Below, one piece after another: positions 7,541-17,300 of a stretch of DNA of 64,000 nucleotides. The DNA is from Kitasatospora terrestris. GTDB taxonomy: Bacteria > Actinomycetota > Actinomycetes > Streptomycetales > Streptomycetaceae. Positions within the stretch are counted from its first letter, which is position 1. Every line of letters starts with the position of its first letter. The position numbers and the translations under genes were made by a program. Location of the stretch: contig NZ_BAABIS010000001.1 of the NCBI RefSeq assembly GCF_039542905.1, positions 7,874,001 through 7,938,000 of the forward strand. Reading direction: 5' to 3'. The notes below the pieces were generated by a model. That model had not been told where the DNA came from. It did no database searches and saw only the letters and a program-made list of their open reading frames with translations.

Positions 7541-7803
7541 CCCCTCGGGGGCGGGGATGGAGAAGGTCGTGGCCCAGGGGGCGGTCGGACGTCGCACGGT
7601 CGGGCTCCGGTTGGTGGCGAGGCTCGACATCGACCTGCTGAGGCGTGCCAGTTCGCTGTGTCGTTGACGACAGTCGGCCGAGGGCCGGGGCGCGTGACGT
7701 GCCGTCCGGTGGGCCGACAGAGGACCCGACCATGAACTTCGCGATTTCCGTGTAGGGGGCGCCGTGCGGCCGCGCTCCCTCGCGGCCTGCTTCAGGAGTA
7801 CGG
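7541..7803 (+). other. Long leader between riboswitch and LAL regulator
   Basis: About 260 bases hold no convincing full gene. They contain a seven-codon reading frame (7732-7755) and a stable hairpin GGCCGCG-CTCCCT-CGCGGCC (7768-7787) just before the AGGAG ribosome site (7794-7798) of the regulator. The whole stretch is best read as 5' leader of the regulator mRNA, perhaps with a second promoter that I could not pick out. Confidence 0.55.
7732..7755 (+). CDS. Seven-codon leader peptide (uORF)
   Basis: ATG 7732 to TAG 7755 encodes MNFAISV. An AGAGGA-type ribosome site lies about seven bases upstream. It ends 48 bases before the regulator start and just ahead of a hairpin, an arrangement seen in translational attenuation. 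It may equally be chance; there is no other support. Confidence 0.3.
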   Translation: MNFAISV

Positions 7804-10800
7804 ATGTCCATCGCCCCCGTGCGTTCGTCGCACGACCTTCCGAGAACGCTGCCGGCCGGCCGGGAGGCCGAGTACCGGCACCTGGCGCAGGCCCTGGACC
7901 GGTGCGAGGCCGGCGTCGGCACGGTCGTCGCCCTGCACGGGTCGGTGGGCAGCGGCCGCAGTGAACTGCTGTACAGCTTCAGCGACGTGGCGGCCGAGCG
8001 CGGCGCCACCGTACTGATGGGCACCGGATCCCCGCTGGAGCGGGACTTCCCGCTGGGCCTGGCCCGGCAGCTGCTGCAGAGCGCGCCGCTGGACCCGACC
8101 GAGGAGGCCGCCGCGGAGACCCTGCTCGCGCAGGGCGCGGTGGAGGCCGCACGGCGGGCCCGGACCGCCGGGCCGGGCTCCGCGGAAGGGCTGGAGGGGC
8201 GGCTCGGACAGCCCACGCTGGAAGGGCTGTTCGGCCTGGTGCGCGGGCTGGCCGCGCGCGGCCCGGTGCTGATCGCCGTCGACGACCGGCAGGACGCCGA
8301 CCCGCAGTCGCTGGAGTTCCTGCTGTACCTGGTCCGCCGGACCCGGAACAGCGGTGTGCTGACCGTGCTCAGCTCGCGCGAGACGATGACCCCGCCGAAC
8401 CCCTTCTTCGAGGTCGAGCTCGCCCGCCAGCCGCACCACCGGCAGGTCAGACTGGACGTGCTCTCCCGCGAGCTGGTGGAGCAGCTCGTCCGGGAGCGCT
8501 TCGGGGCCGTGGCCGCCGCCCGGACGGGCCGCGCGGCGCACGAGCTGACCGGTGGGAACCCGCTGCTGGTCCACGCGCTGATGGACGATCAGGAGCGCGC
8601 CGGGGCACCGGCCGACCTGGTGGCCGGCGAGGGCTACCGGCGCGGACTGATGCACTGCCTGCACCGGATCGACCCGCTGGCGCTCCGGTACGCCCGGGGC
8701 GTCGCGGTGCTGGGCGCCGCGGCGAGCCCCGCGCTGCTCGCCGAACTGCTGCTGCTGCCCGCCGAGGCGCTGCCGCGGGCGCTGTACCTGCTGCACGCGG
8801 CCGGGCTGTTCCGGGACGGCGGTTTCCGGCACGTCAGCGCCGCCGGGGACCTGCTCGCCGCGATGCGTCCCGAGGAGCTGGCGAGCCTGCACGAGCGCGC
8901 CGCCCGCCTGCTGAGCGCCGCCGGGGCCGAACCCCGGGCGGTCGCCGGGCACACCCGCGCGGCCGAGGGCTACCGGCGGCCGCCGTGGTACGCGGGCGCG
9001 GCGGGGGAGGACGAGCTGCCGTCCGGCTCGGCGGAGCCGGAGAGCGCCGTGGCCGCGGTGCAGGTGGCCGCGGTGCAGGTGGCCGCGGTGCAGGTGGCCG
9101 GGCCGCCGGTGGCAGCGGACGGCGCGGGCGACGGCGGTGGCGGTGACCTCCGGGTGGGTGGGAGCGCCGAGCCGAGGACTGTCGCGGTGCCCGGTGACGC
9201 TCGTGCGTACGCGGCCGGACCGCCTGTGGGTCGCGGGACGGAGGCGCCGGCGGCGTACGCGTCCGTGGTGTCCGGGGCGGGAGCGGCGCACGGGGACGCG
9301 GTGGCCTTCCGGTGCGTGCCGTCGCTTCCCGGGACGGTCGGGGACGGCGCGGGGGCGCTGCGGCACGAGCTGAAGGAGATCCGGCACCTGTTCTGGCAGG
9401 GCCGCGCGGAGGACGGCGTGGCCGCGCTGGAACGCTTCGAGGCGGGCGCGGGCAACGCGGGGGCGAGCGCGGGGCTGCGGACGTGGCTGGGGTACTGGTA
9501 CCCCTCGCTGCTGCCGGCCCGCGCGGCCGGTGGGGCCGAGGCGCCCGGCGGGATGCGGCTGCTGGCCGGGCTGCTCGCGGGGACGGTCGCGGTCGGCGAG
9601 GCGGTGGTCCGGGCGGAAGCGCTGCTGCGCGACGGCCGGCCGGGGCAGCGGGGCGTCGAGGGCCCGGGCATGGAGGCGCTGAGCGCGGCGCTGACGGTGC
9701 TGCTGTACGCGGACCGGGCCGACCGTGCGGCGCACTGGTGCGGGGTGCTGTCGGAGCGCGGCACGCTGCGCTGCGGCACGCCGTGGCAGGCGCTGTACTC
9801 CGCGCTGCGGGCGGAGGCGGCCCTGCGCCAGGGCGACCTGCGGACCGCCGACGAGGCGGCGCGGGCGGCGTTCGCACAGGTGACGCCGGACGCGTGGGGC
9901 GTCGCGGTGGGCCTGCCGCTGTCCACGATGGTGGCCGCCCGGACGGCCCTGGGCCTGCACCAGGACGCGGCGCGCTTCCTGGAGCTGGCCGTACCGGACG
10001 GCATGGCGCGGACGCCCGGCGGGTTGCACCTGCGGTACGCCAGGGCCGGGCACCTGCTGGCGGTCGGACGGGCCAAGGAGGCCCTGGGCGAGTACCGGGC
10101 GTGCGGCGACACCATGGCCCGCTGGGGGCTTGAGCACCTGCCGGCGATGGCCCCGTGGCGGCTGGGCGCGGCCCGGGCGCAGCTCGCGCTGGGCCGGCCG
10201 CAGGCGGCCGCGTTCCTGGCGGACCAGCAGCTGGCCCGGCTCGGCGAGGCGGGGCCGCTGCGGCTGCGCGGGCAGGCGCTGTGGATCCGGGCGGCGGCGG
10301 GGGAGCGGGCGGAGCGGACCGCGCTGCTGGAGCAGGCGGTGGAGCTGCTGGAGGAAGCGGGTGCGGAGGCCGACCTGGCGGGGGCGCTGGCCGAGCTGAG
10401 CCAGGCGCAGCGGACCGACGGCGACCCGGGCGGCGCCCGGCTGACGGACCGCCGGCTGCGCCGCAGCCCGGCCCTGTCGGTGGTCCCGGCGCTGGTGCAG
10501 GCCGCGGTGGCACAGCCGGCCGCCGGGCCGTCGGTGCTCGCCCGCCCGCAGGGCGCCGACCCGGCCGTCGTGCATCCGGCACTTGGGCATCCGGCACTCG
10601 CGCAGGCGGTGGTGCATTCCCCGGTCGCCCATCCGGCCGTGGCCCACGCGGTGGTGGCCGGTCCGGCCGTCGAGCCGCAGACGCCCGCGCCCCCGATGCC
10701 CGGGCCTCAGGCTGTCGCGCATCCGGCCGTCGCTCACCCGGCACTCGCGCAGGCGGTGGTGCATTCCCCGGTCGCCCATCCGGCCGTGGCCCATGCGGTG

Positions 10801-11280
10801 GTGGCCGGTCCGGCCGTCGAGCCGCAGACGCCCGCGCCCCCGATGCCCGGGCCTCAGGCCGTCGCGCACCCGGCGTTCGCGCATCCGGCCGTCGCGTACC
10901 AGACGTTCGCTCCTCCGGCGGTCGCCCAGCAGGCCGTCGCGCACCCGGTTCCCGTGCATCCCGGAGCCCCGCAGCCCCCGGCCGGCGCTCGACCGGCCGC
11001 CGGGCCGCCCGCGGAGGGGCTGTCGGACGCCGAGCGGCGGGTGGTGGAGCTGGCGGTCCGCGGACTCTCGAACCGGGACATCGCGCGCAAGCTGTTCATC
11101 ACGGTGAGCACCGTGGAACAGCATCTGACCAAGGTGTACCGGAAGTTGGGGGTCCGTCGCCGGGTGGACCTGGCGGCGGTGGTCGGCGGCGCGGACGGCG
11201 GAGCGGGAGCGTCGGCGGGCGGGAGCGGGGTCGGGGTGCCGTTCGGACTCGGGGCTAGGGGTACGACAGGGGTTGCGTAG
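7804..11280 (+). CDS. LAL-type LuxR-family pathway activator
   Basis: This 1158-residue protein has the order of LAL regulators that switch on polyketide clusters. An N-terminal AAA-like ATPase comes first, then a long helical TPR-like middle, and a C-terminal LuxR helix-turn-helix (about residues 1072-1128, LSDAERRVVELAVRGLSNRD and then TVSTVEQHLTKVYRKLGV). The Walker A at residues 46-53 reads GSVGSGRS, with Arg52 where Lys is expected; Walker B is VLIAVDD near 155-161. ATP use may therefore be weakened. Residues about 420-433 and 930-1027 contain repeats of low-complexity Ala/Val/Pro/His sequence, unusual for the family. ATG 7804 follows AGGAG. The 3' end overlaps repeat boxes likely bound by an activator of the first PKS gene. 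Confidence 0.93.
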   Translation: MSIAPVRSSHDLPRTLPAGREAEYRHLAQALDRCEAGVGTVVALHGSVGSGRSELLYSFSDVAAERGATVLMGTGSPLERDFPLGLARQLLQSAPLDPTEEAAAETLLAQGAVEAARRARTAGPGSAEGLEGRLGQPTLEGLFGLVRGLAARGPVLIAVDDRQDADPQSLEFLLYLVRRTRNSGVLTVLSSRETMTPPNPFFEVELARQPHHRQVRLDVLSRELVEQLVRERFGAVAAARTGRAAHELTGGNPLLVHALMDDQERAGAPADLVAGEGYRRGLMHCLHRIDPLALRYARGVAVLGAAASPALLAELLLLPAEALPRALYLLHAAGLFRDGGFRHVSAAGDLLAAMRPEELASLHERAARLLSAAGAEPRAVAGHTRAAEGYRRPPWYAGAAGEDELPSGSAEPESAVAAVQVAAVQVAAVQVAGPPVAADGAGDGGGGDLRVGGSAEPRTVAVPGDARAYAAGPPVGRGTEAPAAYASVVSGAGAAHGDAVAFRCVPSLPGTVGDGAGALRHELKEIRHLFWQGRAEDGVAALERFEAGAGNAGASAGLRTWLGYWYPSLLPARAAGGAEAPGGMRLLAGLLAGTVAVGEAVVRAEALLRDGRPGQRGVEGPGMEALSAALTVLLYADRADRAAHWCGVLSERGTLRCGTPWQALYSALRAEAALRQGDLRTADEAARAAFAQVTPDAWGVAVGLPLSTMVAARTALGLHQDAARFLELAVPDGMARTPGGLHLRYARAGHLLAVGRAKEALGEYRACGDTMARWGLEHLPAMAPWRLGAARAQLALGRPQAAAFLADQQLARLGEAGPLRLRGQALWIRAAAGERAERTALLEQAVELLEEAGAEADLAGALAELSQAQRTDGDPGGARLTDRRLRRSPALSVVPALVQAAVAQPAAGPSVLARPQGADPAVVHPALGHPALAQAVVHSPVAHPAVAHAVVAGPAVEPQTPAPPMPGPQAVAHPAVAHPALAQAVVHSPVAHPAVAHAVVAGPAVEPQTPAPPMPGPQAVAHPAFAHPAVAYQTFAPPAVAQQAVAHPVPVHPGAPQPPAGARPAAGPPAEGLSDAERRVVELAVRGLSNRDIARKLFITVSTVEQHLTKVYRKLGVRRRVDLAAVVGGADGGAGASAGGSGVGVPFGLGARGTTGVA
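9052..9096 (+). repeat. Three tandem 15-bp repeats in the LAL gene
   Basis: The 15-mer GCCGCGGTGCAGGTG occurs three times head to tail at 9052, 9067 and 9082. It encodes repeated AAVQV in an unstructured linker between the ATPase part and the helical part. The frame is kept, so copy number could vary without breaking the gene. Confidence 0.9.
10591..10884 (+). repeat. 147-bp tandem duplication in the LAL gene
   Basis: Copy one (10591-10737) and copy two (10738-10884) are nearly identical over 49 codons, with only a few base changes mostly at the end of the unit. They encode an Ala/Val/His/Pro-rich linker just before the DNA-binding domain. Smaller HPA-type repeats flank them (10560-10960). 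The length is a multiple of three and the frame stays open, so this is an in-frame linker expansion. Confidence 0.92.
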
Positions 11281-11283
11281 GGG
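11255..11283 (+). promoter_or_regulatory. Triple heptamer activator box upstream of the first PKS gene
   Basis: Three related heptamers, CTAGGGG (11255), ACAGGGG (11266) and GTAGGGG (11277), repeat with an exact 11-bp period. The third contains the stop codon of the LAL gene. A -10-like GACGCT (11307-11312) begins 23 bases after the last repeat. The same arrangement recurs at 41352-41380. Direct repeats in helical phase are a hallmark of cluster activators such as SARP or LAL proteins; which one binds is inferred. Confidence 0.75.
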
Positions 11284-11354
11284 CCCGGTGGGACGGGTCG
11301 GCGGGGGACGCTGCGGGACGGAAGACGACACCGGCCCCAGGAGTGGAACCCACC

Positions 11355-14300
11355 ATGGCGGAATTCCCCGACCCGTCCGTGCTCGACGCCGGCTCACCGG
11401 AGGCGGTGGCCGTGATCGGCGCCGCGTGCCGGCTGCCCGGTGCGCCGGACCCGGAGGCGTTCTGGCAGCTGCTGGACGCCGGCCGCAGCGCGGTCGGGGC
11501 GCCCCCGGCGGGCCGGTTCGCGGACGGCGAGCCGGTCCGGGCGGGCGGGTACCTGGAGCAGGTCGACCGGTTCGACGCCGACTTCTTCGGCATCACCCCG
11601 GCCGAGGCGGCCGCCGCCGACCCGCAGCAGCGCCTGGTGCTCGAACTGGCGTGGGAGGCGCTGGAGGACGCCGGGGTGGTGCCTGCCGGGCTGGCGGGCA
11701 GCCGGACCGGGGTGTTCGTCGGCGCGATCGGCGGTGACTACGCCGCGCTGGCGGCCCGGACCGGTTCGCCCACCCGGCACACGCTGACCGGCCTCAACCG
11801 GGGCGTCATCGCCAACCGGGTGTCGTACGCGCTGGACCTGCGCGGGCCGAGCCTCACGGTGGACTCCGCGCAGTCCTCCTCGCTGGTCGCCGTCCACCTC
11901 GCGGTGGAGGCGCTGCGGTCCGGCGAGGCGGAGTACGCGCTGGCGGCGGGTGTCCACCTCAATCTGGCGCCGGACTCGGCGCTGGCCATGGAGCGGTTCG
12001 GCGCGCTGTCGCCGGACGACCGCAGCTTCACCTTCGACGCCCGCGCCAACGGCTTCGTCCGCGGCGAGGGCGGCGTGGTGCTGGTGCTGAAGCCGCTGGT
12101 GCGGGCGCTCGCGGACGGCGACCGGGTGTACGCGGTACTGCTCGGCAGCGCGGTCAACAGCGACGGCGCCACCGAGGGGCTGACCGTGCCGAGTGCCGCC
12201 GCCCAGGCGGACGTGGTGCGCCGGGCGCTGCGCCGGGCCGGGGTCGAGCCCGCGCGGGTCGGGTACGTGGAGCTGCACGGCACCGGGACCCGGGTCGGCG
12301 ATCCGATCGAGGCCGCCGCGCTCGGCGAGGCGCTCGGCGCCGGCCGGGCAGCCGGGTCGCCGCTGCTGGTCGGCTCGGCCAAGACCAACGTCGGGCACCT
12401 GGAGGGCGCGGCGGGCATCGTCGGGCTGCTGAAGACCGTCCTCGCCGTGCACCGTGGCCGGCTGCCGGCCAGCCTCAACTTCGCCACGCCCAACCCGGGC
12501 ATCCCCTTCGCGGAGCTGGGCCTGCGGGTGCGGACCGAGTCCGGGCCGTGGCCGGAGGACGGCGGAACGCCGGTCGCGGGCGTGAGCTCCTTCGGGGTGG
12601 GCGGCACCAACGCCCACGTCGTGGTGGCTGCCGGGCCGCAGGGCGCGGCCGCGGCGACGGAGGGCCAGGGTGCGCCGACCGCGACCGCGGAGGACGCGGG
12701 TGCGCGGGTGCTGTGGCCGGTGTCCGGTCGGAGCCCGGCGGCGCTGCGCGAACAGGCGGCCCGGCTGCGGGAGTTCGCCGAGTCCCGGAGCGACCTCACC
12801 CCGGCCGGGCTCGGCCGGGCGCTCGCCACCACCCGGACCGCCTTCGAGCACCGCGCCGCCGTCACCGGCACCGACCGCGCGGAGCTGCTGGCGGGCCTCG
12901 CGGCGCTCGCGGAAGGCGGGCAGGCCGCCGGGCTGGTCCAGGCCCGGGCGCACGCCGGCGGTCCGACCGTGCTGGTCTTCCCCGGCCAGGGCTCCCAGTG
13001 GGACGGCATGGCCCGCGAACTCCTGGACACCGCACCGGCGTTCGCCGATGAGCTGGCCGCCGTCGAGCGGGCGCTGGCCCCGTACACCGACTGGTCGGTG
13101 GGCGCGGTGCTGCGCGGCGAGCCGGGGGCGCCCGGGCTGGAGCGGGTGGACGTGGTGCAGCCCGTGCTGTTCGCCGTGAACGTGGCGCTGGCCGCGCTGT
13201 GGCGCGCCGAGGGCGTCCGGCCGGCCGCGGTGATCGGCCACTCGCAGGGCGAGATCGCGGCGGCGTACGTGGCCGGCGCGCTCACCCTGGAGGACGCGGC
13301 CGCCGTGGTCGCGCTGCGCTCGCAGGCCATCGCCGGGCTCGGCGCCTCGGGCCGGGGCGCGATGGCCGCGATCCCGGCGCCCGCCGAGGAGGTCGCCGCG
13401 CGGCTCGCCGACCGGCCGAGCGGGATCAGCGTCGCCGCCGTCAACGGACCGGCCGCCACCGTGGTCTCCGGCGACCGGGAGGCGGTCGAGCTGCTGGTCG
13501 AGGAGTACCGCGCCCAGGACGTCCGGGCCCGGCTGGTGCCCGTCGACTACGCCTCGCACTCCCCGCACGTCGAGCCGCTGCGCGACACGCTGCCCGCCCT
13601 GCTCGCCCACATCCGCCCCCGCCGCGCCGACCTGGCGTTCTACTCCACCGTCACCGGCGGCCTGCTGGACACCGCCGAGCTGACCGCCGACTACTGGTAC
13701 CGCAACCTGCGCGGCACCGTGCAGCTGGAGCGCGCCGTGCGGGCCGCCCTCGCCGACGGGCACCGCAGCTTCGTCGAGTCCAGCGCCCACCCGGTGCTGA
13801 CGGTCGGTCTGACCCAGATCACCGACGGAGCGGCCGCCGTCACCGGCACGCTGCGCCGCGACCACGGCGGGCCCGGGCAGTTCGCGGCGTCGCTCGCCGA
13901 GCTGTGGGCGCGCGGCGGCGTCGTCGACTGGACGGCCCGGTACGGCGTTCGCGGCGGCCCGGTGCCGCTGCCGACGTACGCGTTCCAGCGCCGCCGGCTG
14001 TGGCTGGACGGGCAGACCGCGCCGCTGACGGCCGGCCCGGAGCCGGTCCGGGCCCAGGCGGCGGAGGTGTCCGACGGCTGGAGCGAGGAGGCGGCGCTGG
14101 CCGCCGTCCGGTCCGCGGCGGCCCTGGTGCGCGGGCAGGACGGACCGGAGGCCGTCGACCCCGACCGCACCTTCAAGGACCTCGGCTTCGACTCGGTCGC
14201 CGCCGTGGAGTTCCGCGACCGGCTGGCCGGTGCCACCGGCCTCGCCCTGCCGTCCACCCTGACCTTCGACCACCCCACCCCGCGCGCCGTCGCCGCCCGG

Positions 14301-17300
14301 CTGGCCGCGCCGGCCGCCGGGCCCACCGGGCCGGCCGTGCCCGCGTACGGCCCCGGCGGGGCGGCCGACGACGACCCGATCGCCGTGGTCGCGCTCAGCG
14401 GCCGCTGGCCCGGCGGTGCCGACACCCCCGAGCAGCTGTGGGAGCTGCTGCGCGAGGGCCGGGACGCGATCGGCCCGTTCCCCGACAACCGCGGCTGGGA
14501 CCTCGACGCGCTCTACGACCCCGACGGGGAACGCCCCGGCAGCTCGTACACCCGGCAGGGCGGCTTCCTGGCCGACGCCGACCGCTTCGACGGCGCGTTC
14601 TTCGGCCTCGCCCCGCGCGAGTCCGCCGCGATGGACCCGCAGCAGCGCCTGCTGCTGGAGTCCGCGTGGGAGCTCACCGAGCGGGCCGGCATCGTCCCCG
14701 CCACCCTGCGCGGCAGCCGCACCGGCGTGTTCGTCGGCGCCATGCCGCAGGAGTACGGGCCCCGCCTGCACGAGACCCCGGTCGGGTACGAGGGCCACGC
14801 GCTGACCGGCACCCTCAGCTCCGTCGCCTCCGGACGGCTCGCCTACACCCTGGGCCTGGAGGGCCCGGCGATCACCGTGGACACCGCCTGCTCCTCCTCG
14901 CTGGTGGCGATCCACCTCGCCGCCCAGGCGCTGCGCACCGGCGAGTGCGACCTCGCGCTGGCCGGCGGCGTCACGGTGATGTCCACGCCCGGCATGTTCA
15001 CCGAGTTCAGCCGCCAGCGGGGCCTCGCGCCCGACGGCCGCTGCAAGCCCTTCGCGGCCGCGGCCGACGGCACCGCCTGGGCCGAGGGCGTCGGCCTGGT
15101 CCTGCTGGAACGCCTCTCCGACGCCCGCCGGCGCGGCCACCGGGTGCTCGCGCTGGTCCGCGGCTCCGCCGTCAACCAGGACGGCGCCTCCAACGGCCTC
15201 ACCGCCCCCAACGGCCCCGCCCAGGAACGCGTCATCCGCCAGGCCCTCGCCCAGGCCGGCCTCGCCCCCGGCGACGTCGACGCCGTCGAGGCCCACGGCA
15301 CCGGCACCGCCCTCGGCGACCCGATCGAGGCGGGCGCCCTGATCGGCGCGTACGGCCAGGGGCGGGAGCGGCCGCTGCTGATCGGCTCCGCCAAGTCCAA
15401 CCTCGGCCACACCCAGGCCGCCGCCGGCGTCACCGGCGTGATCAAGCTGGTCCAGGCGCTGCACCACGGCGAACTCCCCGGCACCCTGCACCTGGACGCG
15501 CCCTCCCCGCACGTCGACTGGGCGGCCGGCGACGTCCGCCTGCTGGAGCGCACCACGCCGTGGCCCGCCACCGGCCGCCCGCGCCGCGCCGCCGTCTCCT
15601 CCTTCGGCATCAGCGGCACCAACGCCCACCTGATCCTGGAGGAGCCGCCGGTCGAGCCGGCAGCGCCCGAACCGGTCGGCGGCGGCCTGCCGTTGCTGGT
15701 GTCGGCGCGCAGCGAGGCCGCCCTGCGGACCCAGGCCGAGCGGTTGCTGCCGCTCGCCGGGCAGGCCGGCCTCGGCCGGGCGCTGGCCACCCACCGGACG
15801 CACTTCGAGCACCGCGCGGCCGTCCTCGGCGACCCGGCCGAGGGACTGCGGGCCCTGGCCGACGGCCGGGACACCCCCGGACTGCTGCGCGCCACCGCCG
15901 CCCGGAACGTGCGCACCGCCTTCCTGTACTCCGGCCAGGGCAGCCAGCGCCCCGGCGCGGGCCGCGAACTGTACGCCGACGAACCGGTGTTCACCGCCGC
16001 CGTGGACGAGATCGCCGCCCTGTTCGCCGCCGAACTCGCCGTCCCGCTCACCGACGTCCTGTTCGCCGAGCCCGGCACCGATAACGCCGCCCTGCTCGGC
16101 ACCACCGCCTACACCCAGCCCGCGCTGTTCACCCTGCACGTCGCCCTGCACCGCCTCGCCGAGTCCTACGGGCTGCGCCCCGACCACCTGATCGGCCACT
16201 CGGTCGGCGAACTCAGCGCCGCCCACCTGGCCGGCGTCCTCTCCCTGCCCGACGCCGTCACCCTGGTCGCCGCCCGCGGCCGGCTGATGGAGGCCCTGCC
16301 CGCCGGCGGTGCGATGGCCGCCGTCCAGGCCACCGAGGCCGAGGTGGCGGCCGACCTCGGCCCCGCCGTCTCGCTCGCCGCCGTCAACGGACCCACCTCC
16401 GTCGTGCTCTCCGGCGACGGCACCGAGGTCCGGCGGATCGCCGACGCCTGGCGGGCCCGAGGCCGCCGCACCAAGCTGCTCCAGGTCGGCCGGGCCTTCC
16501 ACTCGCCGCACATGGACGCCGTCCTCGACGACTTCCGCGCCGTCGCCGAACGGCTGGAGTACCGCGAGCCCCGGCTCGCCGTCATCTCCAACCTCACCGG
16601 CGCACCCGCCACCGCCGAGCAGCTGCGCAGCCCCGACTACTGGGTGCGGCACATCCGCGAGGCGGTCCGCTTCCACGACGGGATCCGCGCCCTGCGGGCC
16701 GCCGGGACCGGCGCCTACCTGGAACTCGGCCCCGGACCCGTGCTCACCGCGCTCGCCGAGGACACCCTGGACGACACCGACGAGCCCCGCGTGCTCGCCG
16801 CCCTCCTGCGCGCGGACCGGCCCGAACACGACACTGTCGCCGAAGCCCTCGCCCGGCTCCACCTGCACGGCGTCGAGGTCGACTGGCACGCCGCCCTCCC
16901 CGGCGCCCCGACCGGCGTCGACCTGCCCACCTACCCCTTCCAGCGGCAGCGGTACTGGCTCGACCAGCCGGCCGGCACCGGCGACACCGGCGGCCTCGCC
17001 TCCACCGGACACCCGCTGCTGGGCGCCGCGACCGAACTCCCCGACGGCACCGGCCTGCTGCTCACCGGACGGATCTCGCTGCGCACCCACCCGTGGCTCG
17101 CCGACCACGCGGTCGGCGGCCAGGTGCTGCTCCCCGGCACCGCGCTGCTCGAACTCGCCCTCCAGGCCGCACTGCGCACCGGCGCCGGACAGGTCGAGAC
17201 GCTCGACCTGGAGGCCCCGCTGGTGCTGCCCGAACACGGCGGGCTCCGGCTGCAGGCCGTCGTCGGCGCGGAGGACGGGAGCGGCCGCCGGCCGGTCCAG

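Noticed and set aside
7481..7735. Plus-strand open frame of 84 codons starting inside the riboswitch
   Set aside because: Its first codons lie in the conserved riboswitch core, no ribosome site precedes it and the composition is Arg/Gly-rich without a motif.
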